39,615 bases of DNA from an uncultured Collinsella sp. (GCA_934630735.1 CAKTWK010000019.1:1-39615); one strand, 5' to 3'; shown: positions 23,366 through 32,016, counted from the stretch's first letter. Numbers and translations: made by a program. The notes: generated by a model not told the origin, from the sequence alone.

Positions 23366-24490
23366 ATGGCACGTGTGCACAACTTCTCAGCTGGCCCGGC
23401 CGCGCTGCCCACCAGCGTGCTCGCCGAGATCGCCGACGAGATGATGGACTACCGCGGTTGCGGCATGTCCGTGCTCGAGATGAGCCATCGATCTAGCATG
23501 TACCAGCAGATCATCGACGACGCCGAGGCAACCCTGCGTCGCCTGCTGAGCATCCCCGACAACTACCGCGTCCTGTTTTTGCAGGGCGGCGCCACGCTGC
23601 AGTTTGCGGGCATCCCCATGAACCTCATGCGCCGCGGCCGCGCCGGCTACGTCGTGACCGGCAACTTTGCCAACAAGGCGTACAAGGAGGCCGCCAAGTA
23701 CGGCGAGGCCGTGCTGCTCGCGAGCTCCGAGGACACCAACTTCGACCGCATCCCCGCCATGGCCGAAATCAACGCGCGCATTGCCGACGAGGCCGCGGGC
23801 GACGGACTCGACTACGTCTACATCTGCCAGAACAACACCATCTTTGGCACCATGTACCACGAGCTGCCCGATTGCGGAGACGTACCGCTGGTCGCCGATG
23901 TCTCGAGCTGCTTTCTGTCGCAGCCGCTCGACGTTGAGCGCTACGGGCTCATCTACGCCGGCGCGCAGAAAAACGCCGGCGCCGCGGGCGTGACCGTGGT
24001 CATCGTGCGCGACGACCTTATCGCCGAAGGCCCGGCCTATGCGCAGACGCCGCAGTACATGGACCTTAAGACCCAAGCCGCCAAGGGCTCCATGCTCAAC
24101 ACGCCCAACACCTTTGGCATCTACGTGTGCGGCAAGGTGTTCCGTTGGGTTGAGCAGACCGGCGGACTTGCCGCCATGGCCGATCGCAACTGGGCCAAGG
24201 CCAACCTGCTCTATAACCTGCTCGAGCACAGCGTGCTGTTCCATGGCACCACACAGGCCGACAGCCGCTCCATCGCCAACGTCACCTTCCGTACCGGCGA
24301 CGCCGAACTCGACGCGGCCTTTGTTGCGGGCGCGGCAGAGCACCAGATCCAAAACGTCAAGGGCCATCGCCTCGTCGGCGGAATGCGCGCCAGCGTGTAC
24401 AACGCCGTCACCATGGAGGACGTGCAGGCGCTGGCCACGTACGTGAAGGACTTCGAAGCGCAGCATAGTTTGAGCCCGCGATCTAACTAG
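23366..24490 (+). CDS. serC: Phosphoserine aminotransferase
   Basis: A 374-aa class V PLP enzyme that transfers an amino group from glutamate to 3-phosphohydroxypyruvate, giving phosphoserine. The N-terminus HNFSAGPAALP is diagnostic of SerC; LFLQGGATLQFAGIPMNL, DVSSCFLSQPLDV and the Schiff-base lysine in LIYAGAQKNAGAAG follow in the family order, and the C-terminal VGGMRASVYNAVTMEDVQAL contains the phosphate-binding arginine. Length is close to the usual 360. A GAGGGGG ribosome site precedes ATG 23366. It is followed 69 bases later by serA, with which it probably forms an operon; serB is not in the window. Confidence 0.97.
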   Translation: MARVHNFSAGPAALPTSVLAEIADEMMDYRGCGMSVLEMSHRSSMYQQIIDDAEATLRRLLSIPDNYRVLFLQGGATLQFAGIPMNLMRRGRAGYVVTGNFANKAYKEAAKYGEAVLLASSEDTNFDRIPAMAEINARIADEAAGDGLDYVYICQNNTIFGTMYHELPDCGDVPLVADVSSCFLSQPLDVERYGLIYAGAQKNAGAAGVTVVIVRDDLIAEGPAYAQTPQYMDLKTQAAKGSMLNTPNTFGIYVCGKVFRWVEQTGGLAAMADRNWAKANLLYNLLEHSVLFHGTTQADSRSIANVTFRTGDAELDAAFVAGAAEHQIQNVKGHRLVGGMRASVYNAVTMEDVQALATYVKDFEAQHSLSPRSN

Positions 24491-24559
24491 CCCGCAACAC
24501 GCGGGCCGACCAGCCACTTCAAACCACTTGTTATAAACAAATCCGCTAAGGAGTTTTTC

Positions 24560-25723
24560 ATGCGCAAGATTAAAACCATCGACGACATTACCAAGGACGG
24601 CAAAGTCGAATTTGGCGAGGGCTACGAGTTTGTGGGCACCGCCGAGGAGGCCGACGCCATTCTGATGCGCTCCACCGACCTGCACGGCTACGAGCTGCCC
24701 GAGGGCATTCGCGCCATCGCCCGCTGCGGCGCCGGCGTCAATAACATTCCCGTCGAGGAGTACGCCAAGAAGGGCGTCGTCGTCTTTAACTCCCCCGGTG
24801 CCAACAGCAACGCCGTCAAGGAGCTCGTCCTGGGCATGCTGGTGCTTTCGAGCCGCGGCGTCGTGCAGTCGATGAACTGGGTGCGCAACAACGCCGACGA
24901 CCCCGAGATCCAGGTCGATGCCGAGAAGGCCAAGAAGGCCTTTGTGGGCCGCGAGCTCAAGGGCAAGCGCATCGGCGTCATCGGCCTGGGCAACGTAGGC
25001 TCCAAGGTCGCCAACGCCTGTGTCGACCTGGGCATGGACGTTTACGGCTACGATCCGTTCATTTCCGTCGAGCACGCGTGGGTGCTGAGCCGCGAGGTGC
25101 AGCGCGTGGGCACGCTCGAGGATCTGTGCCGCGGCTGCGACTACCTCACCGTGCACGTGCCCAGCAAGGCCGATACCATCGGCATGATCAGCACCGAGCA
25201 GATCGACCTGCTGGCCCCGGACGCCGTGCTCATCAACTACGCGCGCGAGACCATCATTGACGAGGATGCCGTCGACGCCGCCCTGCGCGCGGGCAAGCTC
25301 AGCTGGTTTAGCTGCGACTTTGCCACGCCCAAGACCGTCAAGATGCCCAACACGTTTATCACCACGCATTCGGGCGCCGGCACCGGCGAGGCCGAGGCCA
25401 ACTGCGCCGACATGGCCATCAGCGAGCTCAAGGATTACCTGGAAAACGGCAACATCGCGCACAGCGTCAACTACCCCGCCTGCAGCATGGGCAAGGCGCG
25501 CGCCGCAAGCCGCATTGCCTGCCTGCATGCCAACGTGCCCAACATGATCGGCCAGATCACGGCCATTCTCGCCAAGGACAACGCCAACGTGCAGCGCATG
25601 ACCAACGAGTCCGCTGGCGAGAACGCCTACACCATGTTCGACACCGATGAGCACCTGGACGGCAGCACGATCGAGGCGCTCAAGCAGATTCCGTCGATGT
25701 ATCGCGTGCGCGTGATTAAATAG
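24560..25723 (+). CDS. serA: D-3-phosphoglycerate dehydrogenase
   Basis: 387 aa; oxidises 3-phosphoglycerate with NAD+ to 3-phosphohydroxypyruvate, the step before SerC. The N-terminal catalytic half has RCGAGVNNIPVEEYAKKGVVVFNSPGANSNAVKE; the Rossmann motif GLGNVGSKVA lies near residue 142; the active-site region ends with the HSGAGTGEAEANCA stretch that replaces the usual catalytic-His segment. The last 70 residues (ANVPNMIGQITAILAKDNANV) form an ACT domain, the usual site of serine feedback. It is thus the short ACT-type SerA. AAGGAG lies ahead of the ATG at 8 nt. A strong terminator follows. Confidence 0.96.
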   Translation: MRKIKTIDDITKDGKVEFGEGYEFVGTAEEADAILMRSTDLHGYELPEGIRAIARCGAGVNNIPVEEYAKKGVVVFNSPGANSNAVKELVLGMLVLSSRGVVQSMNWVRNNADDPEIQVDAEKAKKAFVGRELKGKRIGVIGLGNVGSKVANACVDLGMDVYGYDPFISVEHAWVLSREVQRVGTLEDLCRGCDYLTVHVPSKADTIGMISTEQIDLLAPDAVLINYARETIIDEDAVDAALRAGKLSWFSCDFATPKTVKMPNTFITTHSGAGTGEAEANCADMAISELKDYLENGNIAHSVNYPACSMGKARAASRIACLHANVPNMIGQITAILAKDNANVQRMTNESAGENAYTMFDTDEHLDGSTIEALKQIPSMYRVRVIK

Positions 25724-25763
25724 CGCCGGTGCCAAGCCTGCCAGACAGACCACGAAGCCCATT

Positions 25764-25804
25764 CGCCCCCCCCGTTTTCACGAAACGGGGGGCGATTTTG
25801 TTGC
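25764..25804 (+). terminator. Intrinsic terminator of serC-serA
   Basis: CCCCCCGTTT (25768-25777) pairs with AAACGGGGGG (25783-25792) around a TCACG loop, followed by CGATTTTGTT. The 5' arm has two extra C (eight in all) that stay unpaired or slip. Confidence 0.85.
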
Positions 25805-26045
25805 TCCGTACGACTTTAAAATGATACCCAGAACAAGTTTTTTCAGATAATCGATAGTGAGGCTCCAGTCGCTAAGCACACCCGCTTTGATAAACAGCTT
25901 TATCAGGGACTTTAGTAGGCAAAAATCGGTCTCTATGTGCCGAATGTAAGTTGACTGTCCATTTTCCGAAACAACTTATTCTAGGTAGCATTTTTAAGGC
26001 CCTTCCAAGGCAAAATATAAGTCTTTTTGCGACCAAAACTCTAGT
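25805..26045. other. AT-rich intergenic DNA
   Basis: No gene seen. It holds a hairpin TGATAAA-CAGC-TTTATCA (25888-25905) and, at 25958-25988, a degenerate likeness of the 30-bp repeat found on both sides of the gene at 35299-36507. Confidence 0.4.
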
Positions 26046-26072
26046 CCGCGCGACCATTTTCCGCCCGCGCGG
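26046..26072 (-). terminator. GC-rich hairpin just after the AbiEi/DUF559-like gene
   Basis: CGCGCGG/CCGCGCG arms of 7 bp, 13-base loop, abutting the stop codon at 26073; on the minus strand it is followed by ACTAGAGTTTTGG. Placement suggests termination of this gene. Confidence 0.45.
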
Positions 26073-27122
26073 CTACATTCCCGCCCAATCGATAAAAATC
26101 TCCTCACGAAGCCGCCGTTCGAGCTCCTGCTGCCGCGGCGTCTTGTCTTTCAGCGGCACATCGAGATAGGACATGATGAGCTCCATCACCACGCGGAAGG
26201 CATCGGAATCGGCCAGCTGACCATAGGTCATCAGAACGACGGGATATCCCATGGCTTGCAAAGCCGTCGTTCGATCGGAGTCCGAAATCTTGGATTCTAT
26301 GGATCCGTGAATGGCTTTACCTTGGCATTCAACCAGACACTCTCGACTGCCGTCCTTATTTGCCAGCAGGATATCGGCATAGCGCCTATCAAGCCCCGAA
26401 ATCAGACGGGCGCTGCGCGTCAAGCGAATCTCGACGTTATTGGTAAGGCGCAGCCCTTCGCCGCCGCGCAACCTCGTAAGGCCAAACAGCATCGAAGCCT
26501 GGACCTCGAGCGGCGATGCCGCCACCCCCGTAATGCATTTCGCGGCACGCGTGAACGATTTAGCGCCGCGGAGCCCCGGGATCTTATCGACGTACTCGGT
26601 AAGTTCAGAGAGCTCAATCAAGGGAGGTCGTTTCCACAAGTCTGTTGGATTCCCCGAGGTATCCTTTACGTTTTCCCAGCCCGACCGTGCGTCACCCCAC
26701 CGGTCCCCATATGCCTGCACAATTGCCGACTTTACCTGAGGCGCAATCTTGCACACGGCAAAGGTGCCGCACATCTCATACATGCACATGATTAAACGCT
26801 CGTTTGAGACCGAGGAAGCCAGGGTCAGCAGGGTAAAGAGCGGGGACGCGACATCGAGGCCAAACTCTGTCTGCCGCACGGAGCCAAACGGCCTCTCCCC
26901 GTTCCAAACATGCCTGACAATGCGATCGCCCTTACGTCCGCAGCCGCCCTTCGCCAACACGTGTAACGGGGTGCCCAGGAAATGCTTGACGAGCGGGTGC
27001 TCACAAAGATGCTCCCTACGCGGATCGTCTACAGAATCGGGCAGGTCCGGCATTATCGCCAAGACCTGTGGAGGTATCCGGTGATACCGAAAGGCAGATA
27101 TGTCGCACAGCATGTCGTCCAT
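26073..27122 (-). CDS. AbiEi/DUF559-like orphan protein, copy 1
   Basis: About 349 aa from ATG 27122 (MDDMLCDISAFRYHRIPPQV); TTG 27170 is an alternative start, and no strong ribosome site supports either. Two parts are seen: an N-terminal region with the CDISAFRYHR motif, and a C-terminal restriction-endonuclease-like domain with AASPLEVQASMLFGL, then RRYADILLANKDGSRECLVECQGKAIHG and TTALQAMGYPVVLMTYGQL. The D-x(n)-ExQGK pattern fits a PD-(D/E)xK nuclease site. The layout matches proteins in Coriobacteriia annotated as AbiEi-type antitoxin or DUF559 proteins. No AbiEii toxin is adjacent, so a toxin-antitoxin role is not supported here. It may act in DNA processing or defence. It is divergent from the M20 gene. 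Confidence 0.65.
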   Translation of the reverse strand: MDDMLCDISAFRYHRIPPQVLAIMPDLPDSVDDPRREHLCEHPLVKHFLGTPLHVLAKGGCGRKGDRIVRHVWNGERPFGSVRQTEFGLDVASPLFTLLTLASSVSNERLIMCMYEMCGTFAVCKIAPQVKSAIVQAYGDRWGDARSGWENVKDTSGNPTDLWKRPPLIELSELTEYVDKIPGLRGAKSFTRAAKCITGVAASPLEVQASMLFGLTRLRGGEGLRLTNNVEIRLTRSARLISGLDRRYADILLANKDGSRECLVECQGKAIHGSIESKISDSDRTTALQAMGYPVVLMTYGQLADSDAFRVVMELIMSYLDVPLKDKTPRQQELERRLREEIFIDWAGM

Positions 27123-27276
27123 AAAGGCTACGTACCCACCGCGCCGTTTGTAAACCCGCTCGGACGGCAAACGCGCTGACTCGGCCTGCGAACGGTAAAT
27201 ACCGCTGCGTGCGCATCGCGGATCTCTCAGGAGGCTTACAATCGGTTTGGAAAGCAGACTGATTGTGAGGTTGCAT

Positions 27277-28497
27277 ATGGTTGATGAGGACTTTGCCTGG
27301 CGGCTTGCGCAGGAGCTTGTGCGGATTGATAGCTCAGACCCAGGCGCGTATGAGGATGAAATTGAGCGGTATATCAAAGCGCTGGTTGAGGCTCAGCTGG
27401 AGCAGTTGAGCCATCCTGCACTCGATGCCGTGCAGGTCACAGAGCTCGAGGTGCTCCCCGGACGCCGCAACCTTATGATTACCATACCGGGCGTGAGCGA
27501 CGAGGCGCGACTCGTCTACATCTGCCACATGGATACCGTCACCTTGGGCGACGGCTGGGATGCAGGCATTCCGCCGCTCGGAGCAATCGTGCGCAACGAC
27601 AAGCTCTATGGCCGGGGCGCCTGCGACATGAAGGGTGGCCTGGCCTGCGCCATTGCCGCACTGGTCCATACGCTCGAGCGCGTGGCGGCGGATGGTGCGC
27701 TGCCCCGCCGCGGCTTTTCGCTCATCTGCTCGGTCGACGAGGAAGACTTTATGCGCGGCTCCGAGGCGGCCATTGATGCCGGCTGGGTCGGTTCGCGCGA
27801 ATGGGTGCTGGATACCGAACCCACCGACGGACAGATTCAGGTGGCGCACAAGGGACGCACGTGGTTCGAGATTGAAATGGCTGGCGTGACGGCGCATGCG
27901 AGCCAGCCCTGGAAGGGCGCGGATGCCGTCGCCGCCATGGCAGAGGTCGTCTGCTCGCTTCGTCGCGCGTTTGCGGCGCTGCCCGTACACGATGAGCTGG
28001 GGCCATCGACCATCACGTTTGGACAGATAGAGGGCGGCTACCGTCCCTATGTCGTGCCCGATCACGCCAAGGTCTGGGTCGACATGCGCCTGACCCCGCC
28101 GACCGATACGGCCGCCGTGACGCGCATGGTAGAGCAGGCCATCGCCGTCGCCGAAGCCGCCGTTCCCGGTTGCCGCGGCAGCTACGTCGTGACGGGCGAT
28201 CGCCCTGCCATCGAGCGCGACCCGAACTCTCCCCTTCTGGCGGCACTCAAACATGCCGCCGACAGCGTAACGGACGCGGACACGACCGTCGGCTTCTTTA
28301 CCGGCTACACCGACACTGCCGTCATTGCCGGCAAGACAGGTAACCGAAATTGCATGAGTTACGGCCCAGGCTCGCTCGCGCTCGCACACAAGCCCAACGA
28401 ATATGTGCCCCACGCCGATATCGTTCGCTGCCAAAACGTGCTCATCGCGCTCGCCGACAACACGCTCTGGGACGCAAGCGGCCAAGTTGGGGCATAA
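27277..28497 (+). CDS. M20-family metallopeptidase (ArgE/DapE-like)
   Basis: 406 aa. The dizinc site is visible: CHMDTVTLGDGWD (His and Asp), RGACDMKGGLACAIAAL (bridging Asp) and CSVDEEDFMRGS (Glu pair). The dimerisation domain insert begins near HKGRTWFEIEMAGVTAHASQPWKGADAV, which is typical of the family. A late RNCMSYGPGSLALAHKPNEYV holds the last metal-binding His. It hydrolyses an amide bond of an acyl-amino acid or dipeptide; substrate unknown, since the argE, dapE and pepT branches overlap. ATG 27277 is chosen over 27247 because GTGAGG lies 6 nt upstream and the protein then starts like its relatives (MVDEDFAWRLAQELVRIDS). Confidence 0.9.
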   Translation: MVDEDFAWRLAQELVRIDSSDPGAYEDEIERYIKALVEAQLEQLSHPALDAVQVTELEVLPGRRNLMITIPGVSDEARLVYICHMDTVTLGDGWDAGIPPLGAIVRNDKLYGRGACDMKGGLACAIAALVHTLERVAADGALPRRGFSLICSVDEEDFMRGSEAAIDAGWVGSREWVLDTEPTDGQIQVAHKGRTWFEIEMAGVTAHASQPWKGADAVAAMAEVVCSLRRAFAALPVHDELGPSTITFGQIEGGYRPYVVPDHAKVWVDMRLTPPTDTAAVTRMVEQAIAVAEAAVPGCRGSYVVTGDRPAIERDPNSPLLAALKHAADSVTDADTTVGFFTGYTDTAVIAGKTGNRNCMSYGPGSLALAHKPNEYVPHADIVRCQNVLIALADNTLWDASGQVGA

Positions 28498-28536
28498 TAA
28501 GCCGCGAACAAACCGACTCGCGTGTTAGGACCGTCC

Positions 28537-29226
28537 ATGAAAGCACTTCCGTTTCCCTGCATCCGCCCAGCTCAGGATCGCGTGCTCGAAGCGCTGCCGC
28601 AGATGAGCGGTATCCTGGGCGGCAACGACGCCCTGCGCGGCGCCATTGCTGACGGCCTAATGCTCAAGGATCCAGGCGCGGCGTATTACGTGTACGAATG
28701 CTCGGGCGAGCCGGGCCGCGTGACGGGTGTCGTGGCGATTTGCCCGGTTAACGTGCTGACGGGCAGCGACGTGGCTGTCGCCGAGAACGTCGATGCACTC
28801 GCCGCTGCGCACGCGATCGCCGAACTCAAAGTTCAGCCTCGTCCCGTGTCGCTCGCTTACGAGGCGTCGCCCGTCATGGATATCATCCTCGGCGCCGCCA
28901 AAGAGGGCGCGTCGCTCTATGCCGTCACCGACCCCGCGGGCATTACGCACCGCGCGTGGGAGGTCAAGCGCGAGGACGCCATCGGGGCCATCCGCGCTAT
29001 GCTCGACCAAGCACCGAAGCCGGCACTGACCGACGACCCCGCCTATGCCGCCGCTCTGACCGGGGCGTCGCAGCTGCTGGTCGATGAGGCCCGTGCCGCC
29101 GGAACGTACACCGGCAAGGAGCCGTTCAACTTTACCGTTGCCGCGTTATTCCCCGCCGCGCAGGTCGCCGGCGGCGCACCGCAGGTCCCGACGGGTTTGC
29201 TCACCCACCAGATCGCACGGTTCTAA
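28537..29226 (+). CDS. DUF1015-like protein of unknown function
   Basis: 229 aa from ATG 28537 (MKALPFPCIRPAQDRV). The order of segments (PF-x-IRPA near the N-terminus, YYVYECSGEPGRVTGVVAICPV, then RPVSLAYEASPVMDIILGAA and HRAWEVKREDAIGAIRAML) resembles a compact DUF1015 protein; full-length members are around 400 aa and carry ADGHHR, which here is only TDDPAYAAAL. It may therefore be a degenerate or short branch. Function is unknown; some DUF1015 proteins are annotated as SerB-like, which is noteworthy because serB is otherwise missing beside serC-serA. It starts 39 bases after the peptidase gene and converges on the phosphatase gene with only two bases between stops. Confidence 0.6.
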   Translation: MKALPFPCIRPAQDRVLEALPQMSGILGGNDALRGAIADGLMLKDPGAAYYVYECSGEPGRVTGVVAICPVNVLTGSDVAVAENVDALAAAHAIAELKVQPRPVSLAYEASPVMDIILGAAKEGASLYAVTDPAGITHRAWEVKREDAIGAIRAMLDQAPKPALTDDPAYAAALTGASQLLVDEARAAGTYTGKEPFNFTVAALFPAAQVAGGAPQVPTGLLTHQIARF

Positions 29227-29228
29227 CG

Positions 29229-29864
29229 CTATCCCCGCTGCGGGCCTGCTGCCGCCACGAGCGGCTCAAGCCCCAGCTCGCGCTCGTAGTCTTCCTGCGT
29301 AAAGATCTCAACCAGTTCAAACGTATCCGTCGCATCATCAAACGCAAAGTGCAGCACCGAGCAATTGCCCGGAACGCGGTCGCGCTCGTCTGCCGCCGCG
29401 CCCTTCACGTAATCCATAAACTCCTTGATAGCCGAGCCATGGCTTACCGCGAGCACGCACGTATGGTCCGGACGCTGCATAAGTTCGGTCAACGTCGCCA
29501 CCATGCGCTCGCGCACCTGCATCTGGCCCTCGCCGCCAAACTGGCAATAGAAGTCGCGCCACGGGCGCTCGGGCATAAGCATCACGCGCTCGGCCTCAAA
29601 GTCGCCAAAGAACCACTCGCGCAGGCCATCAAGGCGCTCATACGCCAAGCCAGGCCACAAGTTGGCGATAGTCTGCTCGGTGCGGTGAAGTGTGGAGGTG
29701 TAGGCATGATCGGGCTCAATGCCGCGCGCACGCAAGAACATGCCAGCACGCGCCGCCTGGTCGCATCCCAGCTGCGTGAGCGGCGAGTCGCTCCAGCCCT
29801 GAATAATGCGCTTGAGGTTAAATATCGTCTGGCCATGACGGACCAGATACAGGTCTTTATTCAT
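29229..29864 (-). CDS. Histidine phosphatase family protein, copy 1
   Basis: 211 aa. LYLVRHGQTIFNLKRIIQGWSDSPLT holds the catalytic RHG motif (9-11) with its usual arginine and asparagine contacts; the second histidine is in LAVSHGSAIKEF. The DxDxD-type region REWFFGDFEAERV carries the acid residue. This is the PhoE/GpmB-like branch, acting on small phosphate esters; the exact substrate is not visible. The C-terminal extension (after CSVLHFAFDDATDTF) is longer than in its neighbour. The ATG follows AAGGACCCC (AAAGGA site). Nineteen bases separate it from the upstream paralog, with which it is cotranscribed. Confidence 0.9.
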   Translation of the reverse strand: MNKDLYLVRHGQTIFNLKRIIQGWSDSPLTQLGCDQAARAGMFLRARGIEPDHAYTSTLHRTEQTIANLWPGLAYERLDGLREWFFGDFEAERVMLMPERPWRDFYCQFGGEGQMQVRERMVATLTELMQRPDHTCVLAVSHGSAIKEFMDYVKGAAADERDRVPGNCSVLHFAFDDATDTFELVEIFTQEDYERELGLEPLVAAAGPQRG

Positions 29865-29882
29865 AAGGGGTCCTTTCGTTTG

Positions 29883-30425
29883 TTACCAACCCAAGAGCGA
29901 AAACGCCCCGTCGCAATAGCCAAAATGAAGCACGGCACCGTTGTCGGGCTGCTCTCCCCCGCCAGTCACGCATCTAAGGAACTCCTGGCAGGCTGAGCCG
30001 TGGGAGACCGCCAGCACGCAGTCGTGCCGGGGCCGGACCATGATACGGGACAGCGCCGCGACCATACGCGCACGAAGCTCACTTTCCGACTCGCCACCAA
30101 AGGCAACCGGATAATCGCCCCAAGGTTGCGCCGGCATTTCGCGGTTTGATGCGCCCTCCAACGAACCCAAATGCCACTCGCGTAGGTCATCGACCAGCTC
30201 TATGGAACAGCCCTCACCAACGATCAGCTCGGCCGTACACCGCGCCCGCCCCAACGGAGACGAATACACATGGTCAAAGGTCATGCCGCGGTCCTCGAAC
30301 GCCGCACGCGTCGCCAGCGCTTGCTCGCGCCCGCGCGCCGTAAGCGGCGAATCGTGCCAGCCCTGCAAAATGTTCTGCACATTGAGCTCAGTCTGCCCAT
30401 GACGCACCAAATACAGATCGGCCAC
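29883..30425 (-). CDS. Histidine phosphatase family protein, copy 2
   Basis: 180 aa and clearly paralogous to the downstream gene: LYLVRHGQTELNVQNILQGWHDSPLT (RHG at 8-10), REWHLGSLEGASNREMPAQPW and LAVSHGSACQEFL align with the other copy position by position. GEGCSIELVDDL and YSSPLGRARCTAE carry the family's second arginine. It is shorter at the C-terminus by about thirty residues. The pair probably arose by tandem duplication. ATG 30425 has a GAGGAGGG ribosome site some 9 nt ahead. Likely a sugar-phosphate or nucleotide phosphatase; serine biosynthesis (phosphoserine phosphatase activity exists in this superfamily) is possible but not shown. Confidence 0.9.
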   Translation of the reverse strand: MADLYLVRHGQTELNVQNILQGWHDSPLTARGREQALATRAAFEDRGMTFDHVYSSPLGRARCTAELIVGEGCSIELVDDLREWHLGSLEGASNREMPAQPWGDYPVAFGGESESELRARMVAALSRIMVRPRHDCVLAVSHGSACQEFLRCVTGGGEQPDNGAVLHFGYCDGAFSLLGW

Positions 30426-30440
30426 ACGCCCTCCTCTCGC

Positions 30441-30475
30441 ACCACCACAAAGGGGACAGGCACCTTTGTGGTGGT
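30441..30475. repeat. REP-like perfect inverted repeat
   Basis: ACCACCACAAAGG (30441-30453) and CCTTTGTGGTGGT (30463-30475) are exact complements around a GGACAGGCA loop. The plus strand continues TTTTGCC, but no plus-strand gene ends here, so a repeat is more likely than a terminator. The GGGGACAGGCACC core recalls intergenic repeats of Coriobacteriia. Confidence 0.6.
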
Positions 30476-30508
30476 TTTGCCGCCGGATCGCGCCGCAACG
30501 ACGCGCAA

Positions 30509-31180
30509 CTACAGCAGCACGTCGGCAAGCGGACGCTTGGGCACGTGATGCACCTGCGCCTCGTCGCGCCAGTAATTGATAGAGCCATCCGGGTTGGAGT
30601 CGATCGCGTCGATCACCTGTGTCTCGGCTGGCACGCCAAAAGCCATGATCAGCTTGAGCTCGTATCTGTCGTTATCGAGCCCCATGGCATCGATTGCGTG
30701 GGGCGTAAAGGCCTTGAACATGCAGGCCGCCACCTCGGGCGTGGCGCTGCGAGCGGTAAGCATCATCGTCTGGGCGGCAATGCCGGTGTCGACCTCGGTG
30801 ATGGGCGCGGCGGGCTTACCCGGAACAGCGCGCTCGGCAAGAATCGCGATGTAGCCGGTCGGGCGCTCGCCCTCATCGGGACCCGGCCAATCCTTGAGCG
30901 CACCGGCCCACGCGAGCTCGTCAAACACGCGCGCGCAGTCCTCTGCACCGCTCACCACATGAAAGCGCAGGCGCTGAGCGTTGGCGCCGCAAGGGGCCAG
31001 GTGCGCCAGCTCCGCCAGCTCGAGCAAAAACTCGCGCGGTACGCGCATGGACTCGTCAAATCGGCGGCACGTGCGGGCGCGGCGGACCAGCGCGTCAAAC
31101 GTGTCCAGGCCAAGCTTTTCACAACCCTGCTTTGCCATCGACTCGGCGCTTACCTGCGCCGCGGGAACTGCTTCGTTCAT
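30509..31180 (-). CDS. Nitroreductase-family flavoprotein
   Basis: 223 aa. RRARTCRRFDESMRVPREFL is the conserved FMN-contacting N-terminal motif, followed by LAHLAPCGANAQRLRFHVVSG; DTGIAAQTMMLTARS is the central FMN-binding helix, and a KLIMAFGVPAE strand matches the C-terminal half. Members reduce nitro compounds, quinones or flavins with NAD(P)H. The substrate is not predicted. I chose ATG 31180 (MNEAVPAAQV) preceded by GGGGGT; TTG 31201 is the alternative. It is monocistronic or joined with the downstream phosphatases, from which a REP-like hairpin separates it. Confidence 0.88.
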   Translation of the reverse strand: MNEAVPAAQVSAESMAKQGCEKLGLDTFDALVRRARTCRRFDESMRVPREFLLELAELAHLAPCGANAQRLRFHVVSGAEDCARVFDELAWAGALKDWPGPDEGERPTGYIAILAERAVPGKPAAPITEVDTGIAAQTMMLTARSATPEVAACMFKAFTPHAIDAMGLDNDRYELKLIMAFGVPAETQVIDAIDSNPDGSINYWRDEAQVHHVPKRPLADVLL

Positions 31181-31413
31181 AAGACCCCCAATAAAAGCCA
31201 ATTGTTCTTAAGAAAATCTAACCTAAAACGTAGGCAATTACACACAGCGGCGCAATGTTCCACATCTGTTGGATATTCCACATCCAAACGGGAACAAAGA
31301 TAACAATTCGGGAAGGTAAGGCTCCCATTCGCCCTTCCCGCCCCACGCGACGGCGCCCTTGGGCGATACTGGTTGCAAGAGCTACGGCTTACGCCGCACG
31401 GAAAGGAGACATC

Positions 31414-32016
31414 ATGGGCATCTTTAAGAACGATGACAAGCAATCGAGCGCCTTTGGATTTGACGAGAAAAGCATGGCAGGCAAGGCCGTCAAGACCGTG
31501 CGCTGGATTTACGCCATCACGGGCGTCTTGGCGCTCGTCGCCGGCATCGCACTGCTATTTGCGCCCGCCAAGTCCCTCGTCTTCCTGACGACCGTCTTGG
31601 GCATCTACTTTGTGATCACGGCCGCGATCAGGCTGTTTACCGCTGTTTTCGAGCCGCTGCTGCCCACCGGCTGGCGCGTTACGAGCATCATCTCCAACCT
31701 GCTCATCATTCTGGGCGGCGTCATAATCCTGCGCAACCAGGCCTTCTCGACCGCGACGCTCACCACGCTCGTGGTGGTCGTCGCCGGCTTTGGCTGGATC
31801 GTCGAGGGCGTCATGTCGATTCTGGAATCCGAGCTTTCCGCCAACCGCGCCCTCGCCATCCTGAGCGGCGCACTCTCCATCATCGCGGGCATGTTCGTGT
31901 TTATCTATCCGCTGTGGTCGGCCAAGATGCTCGTCATCTTTAGCGGTGCCGCGCTGCTGGTGTTTGGCGTGACGCTCATTGTTCGCGCCATTCAGTTTGG
32001 CAAACTGGTGCGCTAG
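31414..32016 (+). CDS. HdeD/DUF308-like membrane protein
   Basis: 200 aa with six hydrophobic segments beginning at WIYAITGVLALVAGIALLF and ending at GAALLVFGVTLIVRAIQFG. Repeated glycine-rich segments of the form GxxxIxxG (LVAGIALLFAP, IILGGVIILRN, SIIAGMFVFIYP) are the DUF308 pattern of HdeD, a protein linked to acid resistance in enterobacteria; that role is not assured here. AAAGGAG precedes ATG 31414 at 5-6 nt. The stop codon directly abuts the ATG of the next gene, so both are cotranslated. Confidence 0.8.
   Translation: MGIFKNDDKQSSAFGFDEKSMAGKAVKTVRWIYAITGVLALVAGIALLFAPAKSLVFLTTVLGIYFVITAAIRLFTAVFEPLLPTGWRVTSIISNLLIILGGVIILRNQAFSTATLTTLVVVVAGFGWIVEGVMSILESELSANRALAILSGALSIIAGMFVFIYPLWSAKMLVIFSGAALLVFGVTLIVRAIQFGKLVR

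Noticed and set aside
23387..25762. 791-codon open frame on the minus strand opposite serC and serA
   Set aside because: It is a GC-bias shadow: low-complexity Ala/Gly/His/Val sequence, no ribosome site, and it covers two unmistakable genes on the other strand.
25766..25773. C8 run after serA as another phase-variation tract
   Set aside because: It is the 5' arm of the serA terminator hairpin and not in or before a gene start.
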